Made by a program: the position numbers and the translations under genes. DNA of 64,000 nucleotides from Nonlabens sp. Ci31 (GTDB taxonomy: Bacteria > Bacteroidota > Bacteroidia > Flavobacteriales > Flavobacteriaceae), in the NCBI RefSeq assembly GCF_012974865.1, contig NZ_CP043633.1, positions 2,911,501 through 2,975,500 on the forward strand. Reading direction: 5' to 3'. The notes below the pieces were generated by a model. It had not been told where the DNA came from. It saw nothing but the letters and a program-made list of their open reading frames with translations, and searched no databases. The stretch's first letter is position 1. The number at the start of each line of letters is the position of its first letter. Below are positions 34,548-44,672 of this stretch, piece after piece.

Positions 34548-36566
34548 ATGACCGTATTCTGGATGATTATTGCTGCAGTAGTAGCTGCGTTAATTGCTCT
34601 TTTTCAATACGGTTATATAGGTACTTCTAAAAATACCAAAAGAAAACCTTGGTTTGCGTTATTGCGCTTTCTCACGGTTTTTTTTATTTTATTGTTATTC
34701 ATTGCCCCTAGATTTGACTCTAAAACTTATGAATCGCTCTTGCCTCAATTGGTAATTATGGTAGATGATTCTAAATCTATGGACTATTTAGGGGCGGCGA
34801 GTACTGTTCAAAAGGATTTGGAATTATTACAAGAAAATGAGGAACTAAATTCAAAATTTGAGATTCAAAGCTTCCAGTTTTCTGACGTTATTCAACCTTT
34901 AGATTCTTTAGGTTTTAATCAATCAGATACCGACATAGGCAAAGCGATTGAGCAACCTCAAGAGCTTTTTAAGAATAGAAATAAAGCTGTCGTCATTCTT
35001 ACAGACGGTAACCAGACTAGTGGAAACAGCTATGCGTATGCTCTACTGGATGATAAAACCAGTTTGTATCCAGTTATTTATGGTGATACGACTTCCTATT
35101 CAGATGTACAGATCACTACTATTAACGTGAATAGGTATTCCTACCTTAACAATGAGTTTCCAGTAGAGGTATTTGTAGCATATCAAGGTACTGAAGAGGT
35201 GATTCTAAGCTTTACAGTAACTCAAGGAACCAAAACATTGCACAAGGAATCATTTTCGTTTGATGCAAAAAAAAGAGCTGCTATTGCGAGTTTTAATTTA
35301 ACGAGCACTTCTGTGGGAACACAATCAATGCTCGCGACCATACAAACCCTATCTAAGGAGAAGAACACAAAAAATAATTACCGAAGTTTTGCAGTAGAAG
35401 TAATTGATCAACAAACTAGTGTGCTTCTTTTAAGCGATCAATTGCATCCAGATATAGGAGTGCTAAAGAAAGCGATAGAATCCAATCAACAACGTAAGGT
35501 AACCATCAAAAACACCTCTGATTCTTACGATTTCAATGAGTACAATTTGGTAGTGATGTATGGGGTGAGTTCGGCTTTTGCCAAAGCGTATACCCAAAAA
35601 GACCAATGGAATAAAAACACTTGGATCATCACAGGAGTTGATCCTGATTTGAATTACATGAATGCCAATAACCCTGTATTTCAAATAGAGGCAAGTAATG
35701 AATACGATGAGGCGCAGCCTATTCTCAATGACTCCTATGCCACTTTCAATTTAGAGAAACTCAATTTTGAAGATTATCCGCCAGTTAAGGTACCTTTTGG
35801 TGATATGATATTTAATACCAATGTAGATGTTCTTTTTTATAAGCAAATAGGAAGTATTGCGACTACACAACCTATATGGTTTACCTATGAAAACAACGAT
35901 TCTAAACATGCGGTAACCTTAGCGAGTGGTTTATGGAGGTGGAGAGGCCAAAGTTTTCTTAATAATAAGGACTTTAAAAATTTTGATGACCTAGTAAGTA
36001 GTCAAGTTCAGTATCTTGCAAATAGTAAAAAGAGAAATAGATTAGAAGTACTTTATGAGTCTTTTTATTATCAGAATAAAGCCGTTGTTATTAATGCTCA
36101 ATACCTCGATAAGAATTATGAGTTTGAAGATAATGGTATCTTAAATATGAATTTAAGAAATAAGGATACTGAAGAAATAGTCACCAGACCTTTTGTGTTG
36201 AGTGGTAATACTTATACCGTAGATTTAAGTGGTTTGAATCATGGGGATTATACCTTTACAGTTCAAATAGAGAATGATCAATTATCTCGTTCTGGATCTT
36301 TTAGTATTTTAGATTACGATATTGAAAAGCAACAGGTAAATGCCAGTGATGTTGGTATGAAAAAGTTGGTGGGATCGTCAAATGTTTTTTATCAAGGACA
36401 GGTGGATCAGTTGATGACTCGATTAAATAGTGACCCATTATTACAAACAGTAGAAAGAGCAACCATAAAGCAAAATAGTCTAATAGACTGGAAAGTGGTA
36501 TTGGTAATGATCCTTTTATTGTTAGGTTTAGAATGGTTTTTAAGAAAATATAACGGATTAGTTTAA
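34548..36566 (+). CDS. Membrane protein with von Willebrand A-type domain
   Basis: 672 residues. Two N-terminal transmembrane segments (residues 3-22 and 38-55) and one near the C-terminus (VVLVMILLLLGLEWFL). After the second helix comes a VWA-like domain: MIDAS motif DDSKSM at ~73-78, and ILTDGNQTSG. The remainder is beta-rich and periplasmic. The layout resembles BatA/BatB-type or DUF-rich membrane proteins of Bacteroidota. It is 11 bp upstream of the prohibitin-like gene, suggesting a joint envelope role. Confidence 0.78.
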   Translation: MTVFWMIIAAVVAALIALFQYGYIGTSKNTKRKPWFALLRFLTVFFILLLFIAPRFDSKTYESLLPQLVIMVDDSKSMDYLGAASTVQKDLELLQENEELNSKFEIQSFQFSDVIQPLDSLGFNQSDTDIGKAIEQPQELFKNRNKAVVILTDGNQTSGNSYAYALLDDKTSLYPVIYGDTTSYSDVQITTINVNRYSYLNNEFPVEVFVAYQGTEEVILSFTVTQGTKTLHKESFSFDAKKRAAIASFNLTSTSVGTQSMLATIQTLSKEKNTKNNYRSFAVEVIDQQTSVLLLSDQLHPDIGVLKKAIESNQQRKVTIKNTSDSYDFNEYNLVVMYGVSSAFAKAYTQKDQWNKNTWIITGVDPDLNYMNANNPVFQIEASNEYDEAQPILNDSYATFNLEKLNFEDYPPVKVPFGDMIFNTNVDVLFYKQIGSIATTQPIWFTYENNDSKHAVTLASGLWRWRGQSFLNNKDFKNFDDLVSSQVQYLANSKKRNRLEVLYESFYYQNKAVVINAQYLDKNYEFEDNGILNMNLRNKDTEEIVTRPFVLSGNTYTVDLSGLNHGDYTFTVQIENDQLSRSGSFSILDYDIEKQQVNASDVGMKKLVGSSNVFYQGQVDQLMTRLNSDPLLQTVERATIKQNSLIDWKVVLVMILLLLGLEWFLRKYNGLV

Positions 36567-36577
36567 AAAAGAAGATT

Positions 36578-37393
36578 ATGCAAAAATTACCCAAAGCGGC
36601 AGTATTAACCTTAGTAGGTTTAGTGATACTAGCAATTATTATTATCAAAAGTTCAGTCATTATTGAGTCTGGGCAGGCAGGTGTTTTATTTAAAACTCTT
36701 GACAATGGTGTGGATAGAGAAAACACTTATGGTGAAGGATTTCACATTATTGCGCCGTGGAATGACATGATCATTTATCCTGTAAGACAGCTTTCAGTAA
36801 GTGATAAAATGAGAGTGCTTTCTGTTAACGGTCTAGAAGTTACTGTAGATGGTACGGTATGGTACCAACCACAATACAACAAATTACCTTACTTACATCA
36901 AGAAAAAGGACGTAATTACGAGTCTGCGATTCTTGCTCCAGCCATTAGTGCTGCCGCTAGAAGTGTGGTAGGACGTTATACTCCAGAGCAACTGTACTCT
37001 AGTAAAAGAGATGTTATTCAAAATGAAATTCTTGAAGAAGTCCAAAAAGAATTGTCCTCCCAATATATTCAAGTGAATAAAGTATTGGTAGAAGATGTAA
37101 CCTTACCGGTTAAAATTAAAGAGGCTATCGAGCGTAAATTACGTCAGGAACAAGAATCTTTAGAATATGAATTTCGTCTTACCAAAGCATCTAAAGAAGC
37201 TGAAAGACAAAGAATCGATGCCGAAGGAAAAGCAGTAGCTAACAAAATTCTAAGCGCATCTTTAACTGATAAAATTTTAAAGGAAAAAGGAATTGAAGCT
37301 ACCTTACAACTGTCTCAATCGCCTAATTCTAAAGTTATTGTTATAGGTGGCGGTGAAAACGGTGGTTTACCTATCATACTAGGGAATCAGTAA
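36578..37393 (+). CDS. Prohibitin-family (SPFH/band 7) protein
   Basis: 271 residues. One N-terminal transmembrane helix (residues ~8-25), an SPFH domain (SGQAGVLFKTLDNGVDRENT, GEGFHIIAPWND), then a coiled-coil region rich in Glu/Arg/Lys (LRQEQESLEYEFRLTKASKEAERQ broken at several points) and a Gly-rich C-terminus. Prohibitin-like proteins oligomerise on membranes and often scaffold proteases. Co-directional with the VWA protein. Confidence 0.9.
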   Translation: MQKLPKAAVLTLVGLVILAIIIIKSSVIIESGQAGVLFKTLDNGVDRENTYGEGFHIIAPWNDMIIYPVRQLSVSDKMRVLSVNGLEVTVDGTVWYQPQYNKLPYLHQEKGRNYESAILAPAISAAARSVVGRYTPEQLYSSKRDVIQNEILEEVQKELSSQYIQVNKVLVEDVTLPVKIKEAIERKLRQEQESLEYEFRLTKASKEAERQRIDAEGKAVANKILSASLTDKILKEKGIEATLQLSQSPNSKVIVIGGGENGGLPIILGNQ

Positions 37394-37417
37394 AAGACTC
37401 CGATTTCAATAGATTTT

Positions 37418-37460
37418 AAAAAAAGTCCCATTTCATAACTTATGAAATGGGACTTTTTAT
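37418..37460 (+). terminator. Terminator after the SPFH gene
   Basis: Long perfect stem AAAAAGTCCCATTTCATA / TATGAAATGGGACTTTTT (37420-37437 and 37441-37458), 25 bp after the stop. It ends the plus-strand block and could work in both directions. Confidence 0.92.
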
Positions 37461-37564
37461 GTTTGTAAAAGTGGCCTACCACGAGCTGTTTCAAGGTAGT
37501 CAATAGCAAGTGTCTTAAAAAAGTACTTGTGGCAATAACTCATATAGCTACTCGAGACCAGTGA

Positions 37565-38047
37565 TGCTACCGGTATATACGGGTGTCTGCTAATCCTGCG
37601 ATGATCCATTTAACATCGATAAAGAAAAGTGTAAACCTATTGGTTTCCAAATGCGCTAAGAAGTTATTGTAATAAAATTCATAGGTGGTTGTTACGGTCG
37701 CTATTTGTGTATCTCCGACAAAACTAATTTGATAAGTCGTTCTTCAAAAGGGATACTGTCTGGAATACTAACGATTTTTATAAGAAGCTGTGATGCTTCA
37801 GTCGTGCTTAATTTGTGGTCTTCTCTAGTTATAGATATAGTTGTCAGCGGTATATTCATACGTCTGGATTTTTTTAATGCAGTGGAGTCTTGTGCCTAAA
37901 AATGCTTAAAAAGGTTTTACGGCATCTATAGCAGTAGGCTTTTCAATGGTTACAGTGGTAGAATCTTGTGGTAGAGTTTGTTGAGAGTTTGCTTTCGCGA
38001 AAGCGAGAACGCAAATAATAGGGATTAGAAGTCTCCTGTTGTTTCAG
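37565..38047 (-). pseudogene. Decayed secreted NTF2-like protein
   Basis: Read on the minus strand, a signal-peptide-like start (LLIPIICVLAFAKANSQQ) is followed by TTVTIEKPTAIDAVKPF and a stop. Further on, ASQLLIKIVSIPDSIPFEERL appears, then after a frameshift TYEFYYNNFLAHLETNRF and WIIAGLADTRIYR. These pieces match, in order, the NTF2-like secreted proteins of Flavobacteriaceae (for example YEFY then a DTRR-like end). Stops and frameshifts make it nonfunctional. An exact palindrome (37991-38004) encodes the AFAKA at the signal-peptide end. Confidence 0.7.
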
Positions 38048-38069
38048 TTTAATTGCGCTGTAATAGTAG

Positions 38070-38077
38070 TACTTTTG
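38070..38077 (+). promoter_or_regulatory. panB -7 box (TACTTTTG)
   Basis: TAnnTTTG consensus 20 bp before the panB ATG at 38098. It argues against an alternative start at 38053, which lies upstream of the box. Confidence 0.6.
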
Positions 38078-38097
38078 CTACACTTAAAACAAGTATT

Positions 38098-38916
38098 ATG
38101 TCAACTGCAAAGAAGCAATATAAAAGAGTCACCGTAAAATCACTAACGGAGATGAAGGGGAATAACGAGAAAATATCGATGTTAACCGCTTATGATTATA
38201 CTATGGCAAAAATCATTGATAGCGCTGGTATAGATGTGATTCTTGTAGGTGATAGTGCCAGTAATGTAATGGCAGGACATGAAACAACTTTACCTATTAC
38301 GCTGGACCAAATGATTTATCATGCGAGCAGTGTGGTAAGAGGTACAGAGCGTGCTCTAGTAGTAGTTGATTTACCTTTCGGTAGTTATCAGAGTGATCCC
38401 AAAGAGGCGTTGCGCAGTGCCATACGCATCATGAAAGAAAGTGGCGGTCACAGTGTGAAATTAGAAGGTGGAAGCGAAGTTAAAGAATCTATCAAACGTA
38501 TTCTTCATGCAGGTATTCCAGTAATGGGTCACTTAGGACTCACGCCACAGTCTATTTATAAATTTGGAACGTACACGGTACGAGCAAAAGAAAAGGAGGA
38601 AGCCGATAAACTTATTGAAGATGCCCTTGCTATGGAACGTATGGGTTGTTTTGCTTTGGTATTAGAAAAAGTGCCGGCAGCACTTGCAAAACAAGTAGCA
38701 GACCAGCTTACCATTCCAGTAATAGGAATAGGAGCGGGCGCTGGAGTAGATGGACAGGTTTTAGTCTCTCACGACATGTTTGGTATGACGCATGAATTTA
38801 ATCCTCGTTTTTTACGTCGTTATTTAAACCTTTATGAAGATATGGGTAACGCAGTAGCAAATTATGTGAAAGATGTAAAAGCAGAGGACTTTCCTAATGA
38901 CGAGGAGCAGTATTAA
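38098..38916 (+). CDS. panB: 3-methyl-2-oxobutanoate hydroxymethyltransferase
   Basis: 272 residues. First committed step of pantothenate (CoA) synthesis, using methylene-THF. Motifs: [28 protein letters not shown] (metal site), [27 protein letters not shown], and [20 protein letters not shown]. The ATG at 38098 gives the normal N-terminus ([16 protein letters not shown]). Confidence 0.96.
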   Translation: MSTAKKQYKRVTVKSLTEMKGNNEKISMLTAYDYTMAKIIDSAGIDVILVGDSASNVMAGHETTLPITLDQMIYHASSVVRGTERALVVVDLPFGSYQSDPKEALRSAIRIMKESGGHSVKLEGGSEVKESIKRILHAGIPVMGHLGLTPQSIYKFGTYTVRAKEKEEADKLIEDALAMERMGCFALVLEKVPAALAKQVADQLTIPVIGIGAGAGVDGQVLVSHDMFGMTHEFNPRFLRRYLNLYEDMGNAVANYVKDVKAEDFPNDEEQY

Positions 38917-39343
38917 ATTCTAAATTACCGATTGCCTATTGGTATAAGGTGATACTAAATTATTTTATTGAATAAAATGCTGGAATGGGTGGGTTATCAA
39001 CCTAAACCTTTAGTCTCGATAGCTTCTGTACGGGGAAAGGTTTCTGAGAATAAGTACAGCCGAAACACTTTACCCAACTTAAAGGGGATATTTCTCAATA
39101 AAATCTGAATTTGGAAAATCCTTCCCGCAAGGGAATTTTGAGATGAGTGTTGGCAGTGATTGTAGTACTAAAAGTAACCATTAGTTTTTAGCTCCATAAG
39201 CTTTTGTAATTATTAAAAATCTTAATGCTTGGTTCCAGTACTTAATACTTCATCTTGTTCATTACTTGTGAATACTAAACTTAAGAACGCTTTAACAACT
39301 TCTTCAAGTTCTTTATTTTTAAAAATTACAATCAAAGACATTC
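38917..39343. other. Intergenic region between panB and murA
   Basis: 427 bp without a gene. A small hairpin TTCCC-GCAA-GGGAA with a GNRA loop sits at 39122-39135, followed by TTTT, and might act as a weak terminator. The murA promoter was not identified. Confidence 0.45.
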
Positions 39344-40654
39344 ATGGGAACATTTATAATAGAAGGCGGTCATCAATTAAAAGGAGATATACATCCGCAA
39401 GGAGCTAAAAACGAAGTACTTCAAATACTTTGTGCAGTTTTATTAACGGACCAGCCGGTAGAAATTAATAACGTTCCAGACATAATCGATGTGAATAAAC
39501 TCATCGCTTTGTTGAACAACTTAGGTGTGAAAGTGACTAAAAACGGTCCAGAATCGTACACTTTCCAGGCAGATAATATCAATCTGGACTGGTTACAGTC
39601 GGAAGAATATAAAACTCAAGGGCGCGGTCTGAGAGGTTCTATCATGTTAGTGGGGCCGTTATTAGCACGTTTTGGAAAAGGTTATATTCCACGCCCAGGC
39701 GGTGATAAAATAGGCCGTCGCAGATTAGATACCCACTTTGAAGGTTTTATCAAATTAGGAGCAAAATTCAGATACAATAAAGAAGAGTATTTCTATGGAG
39801 TAGAGGCAGATGAGCTTCACGGAGCCTACATGTTACTGGATGAGGCTTCGGTAACAGGAACAGCAAACATCGTTATGGCCGCTGTCCTTGCCAAAGGACA
39901 AACAACGATCTATAACGCCGCTTGTGAACCTTACCTACAGCAACTCTGCAAAATGCTCGTGCGTATGGGTGCCAACATATCTGGTATAGGATCTAACATG
40001 TTGATCATTGAAGGTGTAGAAAAATTAGGAGGCACGACACATCGCGTACTTCCAGATATGATTGAGATAGGAAGCTGGATAGGTCTTGCTGCGATGACTA
40101 AATCTGAAGTGACTATTAAAAATGTAGCTTATGACGAGCTGGGAAATATTCCTAATACCTTTAAAAAATTAGGAATTACCGTAGAGCGCAAAGGAGATGA
40201 TATTTACATTCCTGCTCATAAAGATGGGTACGAAATCCAGAATTACATCGACGGTTCTATTTTGACCATTTCTGATGCACCTTGGCCAGGTTTTACTCCA
40301 GATTTACTGAGTATTGTTTTGGTGGTGGCTACACAGGCTAGAGGTAGTGTGCTCATACACCAGAAGATGTTTGAAAGCCGTTTGTTCTTCGTAGATAAAT
40401 TGATTGATATGGGGGCAAAAATCATTCTTTGTGATCCACATAGAGCTACTGTTATTGGTCATGATTTTCAATCTCAGTTAAAGTCTACGACTATGACTAG
40501 TCCAGATATTAGAGCAGGTATCTCGTTACTTATAGCAGCATTAAGTGCAAAAGGCACGAGTACGATCCACAATATTGAGCAAATTGACCGAGGCTACCAA
40601 AATATAGATACTAGGTTAAGAGCGATAGGAGCTAAGATCGAGCGGTTGAATTAA
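39344..40654 (+). CDS. murA: UDP-GlcNAc 1-carboxyvinyltransferase (Asp-type active site)
   Basis: 436 residues. First committed step of peptidoglycan synthesis. Two EPSP-synthase-like domains; GAKNEVLQILCAVLL near the N-terminus and GYQNIDTRLRAIGAKIE at the end. In the catalytic loop the usual Cys (C115 in E. coli) is Asp121: RPGGDKIGRRRLDTHFEGF. From work on other Asp-type MurA enzymes this replacement keeps activity but blocks covalent inhibition by fosfomycin, so intrinsic resistance is expected. Single gene. Confidence 0.96.
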   Translation: MGTFIIEGGHQLKGDIHPQGAKNEVLQILCAVLLTDQPVEINNVPDIIDVNKLIALLNNLGVKVTKNGPESYTFQADNINLDWLQSEEYKTQGRGLRGSIMLVGPLLARFGKGYIPRPGGDKIGRRRLDTHFEGFIKLGAKFRYNKEEYFYGVEADELHGAYMLLDEASVTGTANIVMAAVLAKGQTTIYNAACEPYLQQLCKMLVRMGANISGIGSNMLIIEGVEKLGGTTHRVLPDMIEIGSWIGLAAMTKSEVTIKNVAYDELGNIPNTFKKLGITVERKGDDIYIPAHKDGYEIQNYIDGSILTISDAPWPGFTPDLLSIVLVVATQARGSVLIHQKMFESRLFFVDKLIDMGAKIILCDPHRATVIGHDFQSQLKSTTMTSPDIRAGISLLIAALSAKGTSTIHNIEQIDRGYQNIDTRLRAIGAKIERLN

Positions 40655-41005
40655 CTTTAATGATTTAGTATTTCAATTTTTAATCCCTTGACATTGAGTA
40701 GCGGAGCAAAAGCGATTCTAGTATTGATTCTGATCTAGGTGATGCTTCCGCGTCATGCCTTTTGGCAACCAAGAAAGCGCAACCACTATAAAAAGTGAGG
40801 TATTAAAGAACATCTTGCTTTTATAGAATTAGACAGGTTTTTATTATTTCTATTTTAAATGAACTGCTAGCTGGTACGGAAATCATTCTATATCAATGTC
40901 TTTGAAAGTTAAAATTGATTCAAGCGACCTATTTATTACAGTTCTTTTAACCTAAAATAACTTTTTAGAATACAGATTGGGCAAGGAATTTGATATCTTT
41001 CAATT
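40655..41005. other. Intergenic region after murA
   Basis: 351 bp with no recognisable gene. A TATCTTTC box (40994-41001) just before the next ATG at 41006 is one base off the TAnnTTTG consensus. Confidence 0.4.
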
Positions 41006-41617
41006 ATGAAAAATATTGTCGCATTCATTTTTATTTTTTCTTTAGGTATTTCTGTTGCTCAGGAAATCCCTAAAACGACTCCACGTACTATAGAACCGGT
41101 ACCTCAAACTACTTCGGGTGGATCGATGTTATTTCCAGAAAAGAAGGAGACAAAAACCTATACCAGACCTAAAGACAACAACGAAATCAAAATGCGTATA
41201 GAAACGGATTTGGTGGATCCAGGAATTAAATACGAAAAACAAAAATTTAAAAGAGATGCTCCAGTTGGTGCGGGATTTAAAAGTGATACTTTCTTAGGAG
41301 AGATCAGAACTGGCGAGAAAATATTACGCCTTATTTGTAGAGATCATCAATTTGAAGATGGAGATATGGTTCGTATCTGGCAAGATGATAAAATACTAGT
41401 GGATAAGATTTATCTAAGAAATGTCTATCAAGGGGTAAGCATACCACTTAAAGACGGTTTTAATAAATTAGAAATAGAAGCATTAAATCAAGGTACTTCA
41501 GGTCCCAATACAGCCGAGTTCAAGGTAATGGATTCCAAAGGGAAAGTCATCCAACAAAACATATGGAATCTGGCTGCCGGAGTAAAAGCAACCTTGATCA
41601 TTCTAAAGAATGAGTAA
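41006..41617 (+). CDS. Secreted hypothetical protein
   Basis: 203 residues. Signal peptide 1-18 (MKNIVAFIFIFSLGISVAQ), a Pro/Thr-rich linker (KTTPRTIEPVPQTTSGG), then a compact domain with TFLGEIRTGEKILRLICRDH, EDGDMVRIWQDDKIL, and a beta-rich end (GFNKLEIEALNQGTSGPN). It resembles periplasmic proteins conserved in Flavobacteriaceae but I cannot name a family. Function unknown. Confidence 0.78.
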   Translation: MKNIVAFIFIFSLGISVAQEIPKTTPRTIEPVPQTTSGGSMLFPEKKETKTYTRPKDNNEIKMRIETDLVDPGIKYEKQKFKRDAPVGAGFKSDTFLGEIRTGEKILRLICRDHQFEDGDMVRIWQDDKILVDKIYLRNVYQGVSIPLKDGFNKLEIEALNQGTSGPNTAEFKVMDSKGKVIQQNIWNLAAGVKATLIILKNE

Positions 41618-41719
41618 TTCTACCTTTAGGAAAAATACAACTGAATAGCTGTTTTACTTCTTCTGCTGCTAGTTAAAGCAAGCTAACATCAATAGTTGGT
41701 ATTCCCATAAAGAGCACAT

Positions 41720-42304
41720 TTATTCCGTGGTTATGAGTTCCGTAATTTCCACAACTTTTTCACCTTTTAAATCGTCTATTGTAAAATCTCCTATACGCAC
41801 ACGGGCTAATCGCAATACAGGAAAGCCTACCGCAGCACACATTTTACGTACTTGCCTAAATTTACCTTCTTTTAAAGTTACAGACACCCAGCTTGTTGGA
41901 CCATGTCGGTCATCTCTGACCCGTTGACGTGTTTTTGGTAAAAAGGGTTGGTGATCTAAAATACGAGCTTGACACTCTTTAGTTAAGTAGTTACTGCCGT
42001 TGATACTGATCTCCATACCCGTAATCATTTTTTCAACAGCTTCGGGAGTTATCGTGCCGTCTACTTGAGCATAATATTCCTTTTCTACTTTCCCTCTTTT
42101 ATTAATAATGTTGCTGAGTTGGCCGTCTGTTGTAATCATTAATAAGCCTTCACTGGTTTCATCCAGTCTTCCTACCGCCATACTTTCTGTTGGGAAATCA
42201 TAAAGATCGCCTAGAAAGTTCTTGTTTTTTTGATGCCTGTCGTTCGTCATAAACTGACTGAGCATTTTATAAGGTTTATAGATTAAGAAGTGGCGGTGAT
42301 CCAT
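41720..42304 (-). CDS. RluE-like 23S rRNA pseudouridine synthase
   Basis: 194 residues. RsuA/RluB/E/F-type synthase without an S4 domain: starts directly at the catalytic domain (HFLIYKPYKMLSQF), with the catalytic Asp in VGRLDETSEGLLMIT, then KVEKEYYAQVDG and EGKFRQVRKMCAAVGFPVLRLARVRIGDF. The lack of S4 and the short length fit RluE (position 2457-type modification), but the target cannot be proved from sequence. Confidence 0.88.
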   Translation of the reverse strand: MDHRHFLIYKPYKMLSQFMTNDRHQKNKNFLGDLYDFPTESMAVGRLDETSEGLLMITTDGQLSNIINKRGKVEKEYYAQVDGTITPEAVEKMITGMEISINGSNYLTKECQARILDHQPFLPKTRQRVRDDRHGPTSWVSVTLKEGKFRQVRKMCAAVGFPVLRLARVRIGDFTIDDLKGEKVVEITELITTE

Positions 42305-42399
42305 TCAGCAAAGTTCCTAAATTCCTACTCAAATCCTAAATAAATATTAATTAAATCTTACGTAATACTTACCTGGTAATTAAATGATACACTCATATT

Positions 42400-43622
42400 A
42401 TGAAAAAGCTGCTATTACTTTCCTTTATCCTACTCATCACCTCCTGTCAAAAAGCAGCAGAACAGTACTCGTTAAAGCCCAGTAACTGGAGACTTGTTTT
42501 TGATTTAGGAGACAATAACCAACTACCTGTAAAAATCACAGTAAATGAAGATCAAACCATTACTATAAAAAATGCTAACGAAGAAATCTTAGTTACCGAA
42601 GTAGCCATTGAAGGAGATTCTATTTTTATAAAACCGCCAGTTTTTGAAGGTTATTTTAAAGGTAAGTTTGAGTCTTATAGTTTAATTACAGGCGTCGATA
42701 TAAAACCTAGTCTGGATTGAATAGTACCATTTCAATTAAATGCGGGAAAAGAATATCGTTTTGATGAAACAAATAATAAAGGTATCGCAACCGATATGTC
42801 TGGAAACTATCAAACTGTTTTTAGTCCAGATAGTAAACTAGATCGATACATGGCAAAAGGTGTATTTAATCAAAAGGGAAACGAAGTAACGGGAACATAT
42901 GAAACAACAACTGGAGATTATAGGTTTTTAGAAGGTTCCATTATAAATCATACTTTAAAATTATCCACATTTGATGGGGCGCATGTATTCCTATTTGAAG
43001 CGGTGGTAAAAGACAGTGTTTTGGAGGGAGTCTTTTATAGTGGTAATCACTGTTGGGAACCTTTTACAGCTGTTCTAAATAATGAATACAACTTACCAGA
43101 TGCAAAAGAATTGACTTTTTTAAAAGAAGGCTCTGATTCTATTGACTTTAGTTTTAAAGATACTAATGGCAATATAGTCAGCTTGAATGATCCAGAATTT
43201 AAAGATCAGGTAGTTATTGTCCAGCTTTTAGGAAGTTGGTGTCCTAACTGTCTCGAAGAAACACGATTCTATCAAGAATACATCAACTCTCGACAACCTG
43301 ATGTTAAATTTATAGGACTCGCTTTTGAATATGAGGTTCTGAAAAAGAAGCATTTAATTCTATTGATCGTTTGATTGCAGCTGAAAATGTTACCTATCCT
43401 ATACTTTTAGCGCAATACGGCTTTACAGATAAGAAAACCGCTAACGAAAAACTACCTATGCTAGATCACATACTATCTTATCCTACCAGTATTTACATAG
43501 ATAGATTTGGAAAAGTAAGACGTATACATACCGGTTACAATGGACGCGCCACTGGACAGAAATATGAGAAATTTAAAGAGGAGTTTTACCAATTAATGGA
43601 ACAGTTGCAAAGCGACAATTAA
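42400..43622 (+). pseudogene. TlpA-like thioredoxin lipoprotein, broken
   Basis: Lipoprotein signal peptide with lipobox (LLLLSFILLITSC), a beta-rich N-terminal half, and a thioredoxin/TlpA domain with WCPNC. Two lesions are visible. First, TGA at 42718-42720 (in ...KPSLD-stop-IVPFQ), with the same frame continuing after it. Second, a -1-type frameshift near 43340, where FEYEVLKKK leaves the frame and EGSEKEAFNSIDRLIAAE continues in the next one. The total length, 1223 nt, is one short of a multiple of three. The intact protein would be an outer or inner membrane-anchored disulfide reductase. Confidence 0.85.
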
Positions 43623-43972
43623 AATAAATCGCGCATGATATTTGGTGGAATTACCAGCTCTTGCTCTTTCATATTAATCGGAATACGCACCAGTTTCAAT
43701 AGCTTCAACCCAGATTTTGTAAGCACATCGCGTAGTTCTCCTATTTTTGCATTGGTCAGTTGAATACTTAAAATAGAAGGCTTCCCTTTGGTATTATGAT
43801 GGGGGATTAAAGAAAGCAATTGTTTTCTTTTATTTTTACACAAACGTTCTAACTGCACGTCGAGATAGCTAGCACCTAGGTTATGCTTTAAAGCCATCCA
43901 CAATTTTGTAAAAGTGGTGGTGCTTACTTTTTCTTCCATAATCACATAATATTGTTGTACTAAGTTTCTCAT
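43619..43972 (-). CDS. Hypothetical protein
   Basis: 117 residues, beginning MRNLVQQYYVIMEEKVS; basic and Leu-rich (QLERLCKNKRKQLLSLI, TKSGLKLLKLVRIPIN). No family recognised. An ATG 30 bp upstream lies within the 3' end of the neighbouring pseudogene, so the shorter start is preferred. Its stop overlaps the end of the TlpA-like pseudogene by 3 bp (convergent). Could be a real small gene or an accident of a decaying locus. Confidence 0.5.
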   Translation of the reverse strand: MRNLVQQYYVIMEEKVSTTTFTKLWMALKHNLGASYLDVQLERLCKNKRKQLLSLIPHHNTKGKPSILSIQLTNAKIGELRDVLTKSGLKLLKLVRIPINMKEQELVIPPNIMRDLF

Positions 43973-43982
43973 AACATTTTTT

Positions 43983-44573
43983 TTAACCGTTGAGTAAGTC
44001 ATTCTTTTTAAAATCTATTCCTTTTCTAATCAAATAAGCATCTGGTATGTCGTGTGCCTATTCTGGTAAAATAAGCCTTATTAAAATTCGGCTTATAGGA
44101 AAAATTAATCCCACGACTAGTGCAGTTACAAAAGGTATCCCATCGTGATTAAAGCCTATTAAAGAGGTGAAAGCAATCAATGGCCTTACGCCCTATAATT
44201 TAGAAAGAAAGGCATGTGTGTAAGTCTCCTTTTTAAATTTCACCTTAATGATGATATAACAGGTGATTTCTATCTCCAAAATGATATAAATAGAAACGCT
44301 ATTATTGGCGATAAGTTGTGGGTATAATATCCAGGCAGTAAAACCTATAGAAAGCCAAAATACCATATAGCTCAGACGGTCCATTCTTCTTAGTTGAGCA
44401 CTAGGAATTCCTTGTTTGTGAGCGACTATACCACCGAGAATTTTAGAAACCAGTCCCAAATACATGAGAATTATTACAGTTATTTTAGAAGCATCATCGA
44501 CAAAATAGGCTAGTGTTAAAATGATCGGAGCTAAGAGCAGTCTAAATAATATCAATGCTTTTGGAATATGCAT
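43983..44573 (-). pseudogene. CDP-alcohol phosphatidyltransferase-like, two TAG stops
   Basis: One frame of 196 codons with two internal TAG codons, at the positions expected to be Trp (HAFLSKL-stop-GV, and ILPE-stop-AHDIPDAY). Membrane segments are clear (IPKALILFRLLLAPIILTL and others). The family active site should read D-G-x2-A-R...D-x3-D, but here it is ILGGIVAHKQ...RRMDRLSYM, so at least two of the metal-binding acidic residues are gone too. A 126-residue truncated product is possible from 44193-44573, but it should not be catalytic. Confidence 0.8.
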
Positions 44574-44651
44574 AAGTTCCTTTATTTGGAATGCTCAAAT
44601 CTATCGCGTTATTTCGAAGATCATTTGCGTTAACTCCTAATGTTGTATTTT

Positions 44652-44659
44652 TATTTTTG
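44652..44659 (+). promoter_or_regulatory. -7 box for the HTH-like gene (TATTTTTG)
   Basis: TAnnTTTG consensus 13 bp before the ATG at 44673. It lies downstream of an alternative ATG at 44640 and so decides the start. Confidence 0.55.
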
Positions 44660-44672
44660 TGAAAAATGCAAA

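Noticed and set aside
39122..39135. Hairpin TTCCC-GCAA-GGGAA as a possible structured RNA.
   Set aside because: Only a 5-bp stem with no conserved surroundings; at most a weak terminator.
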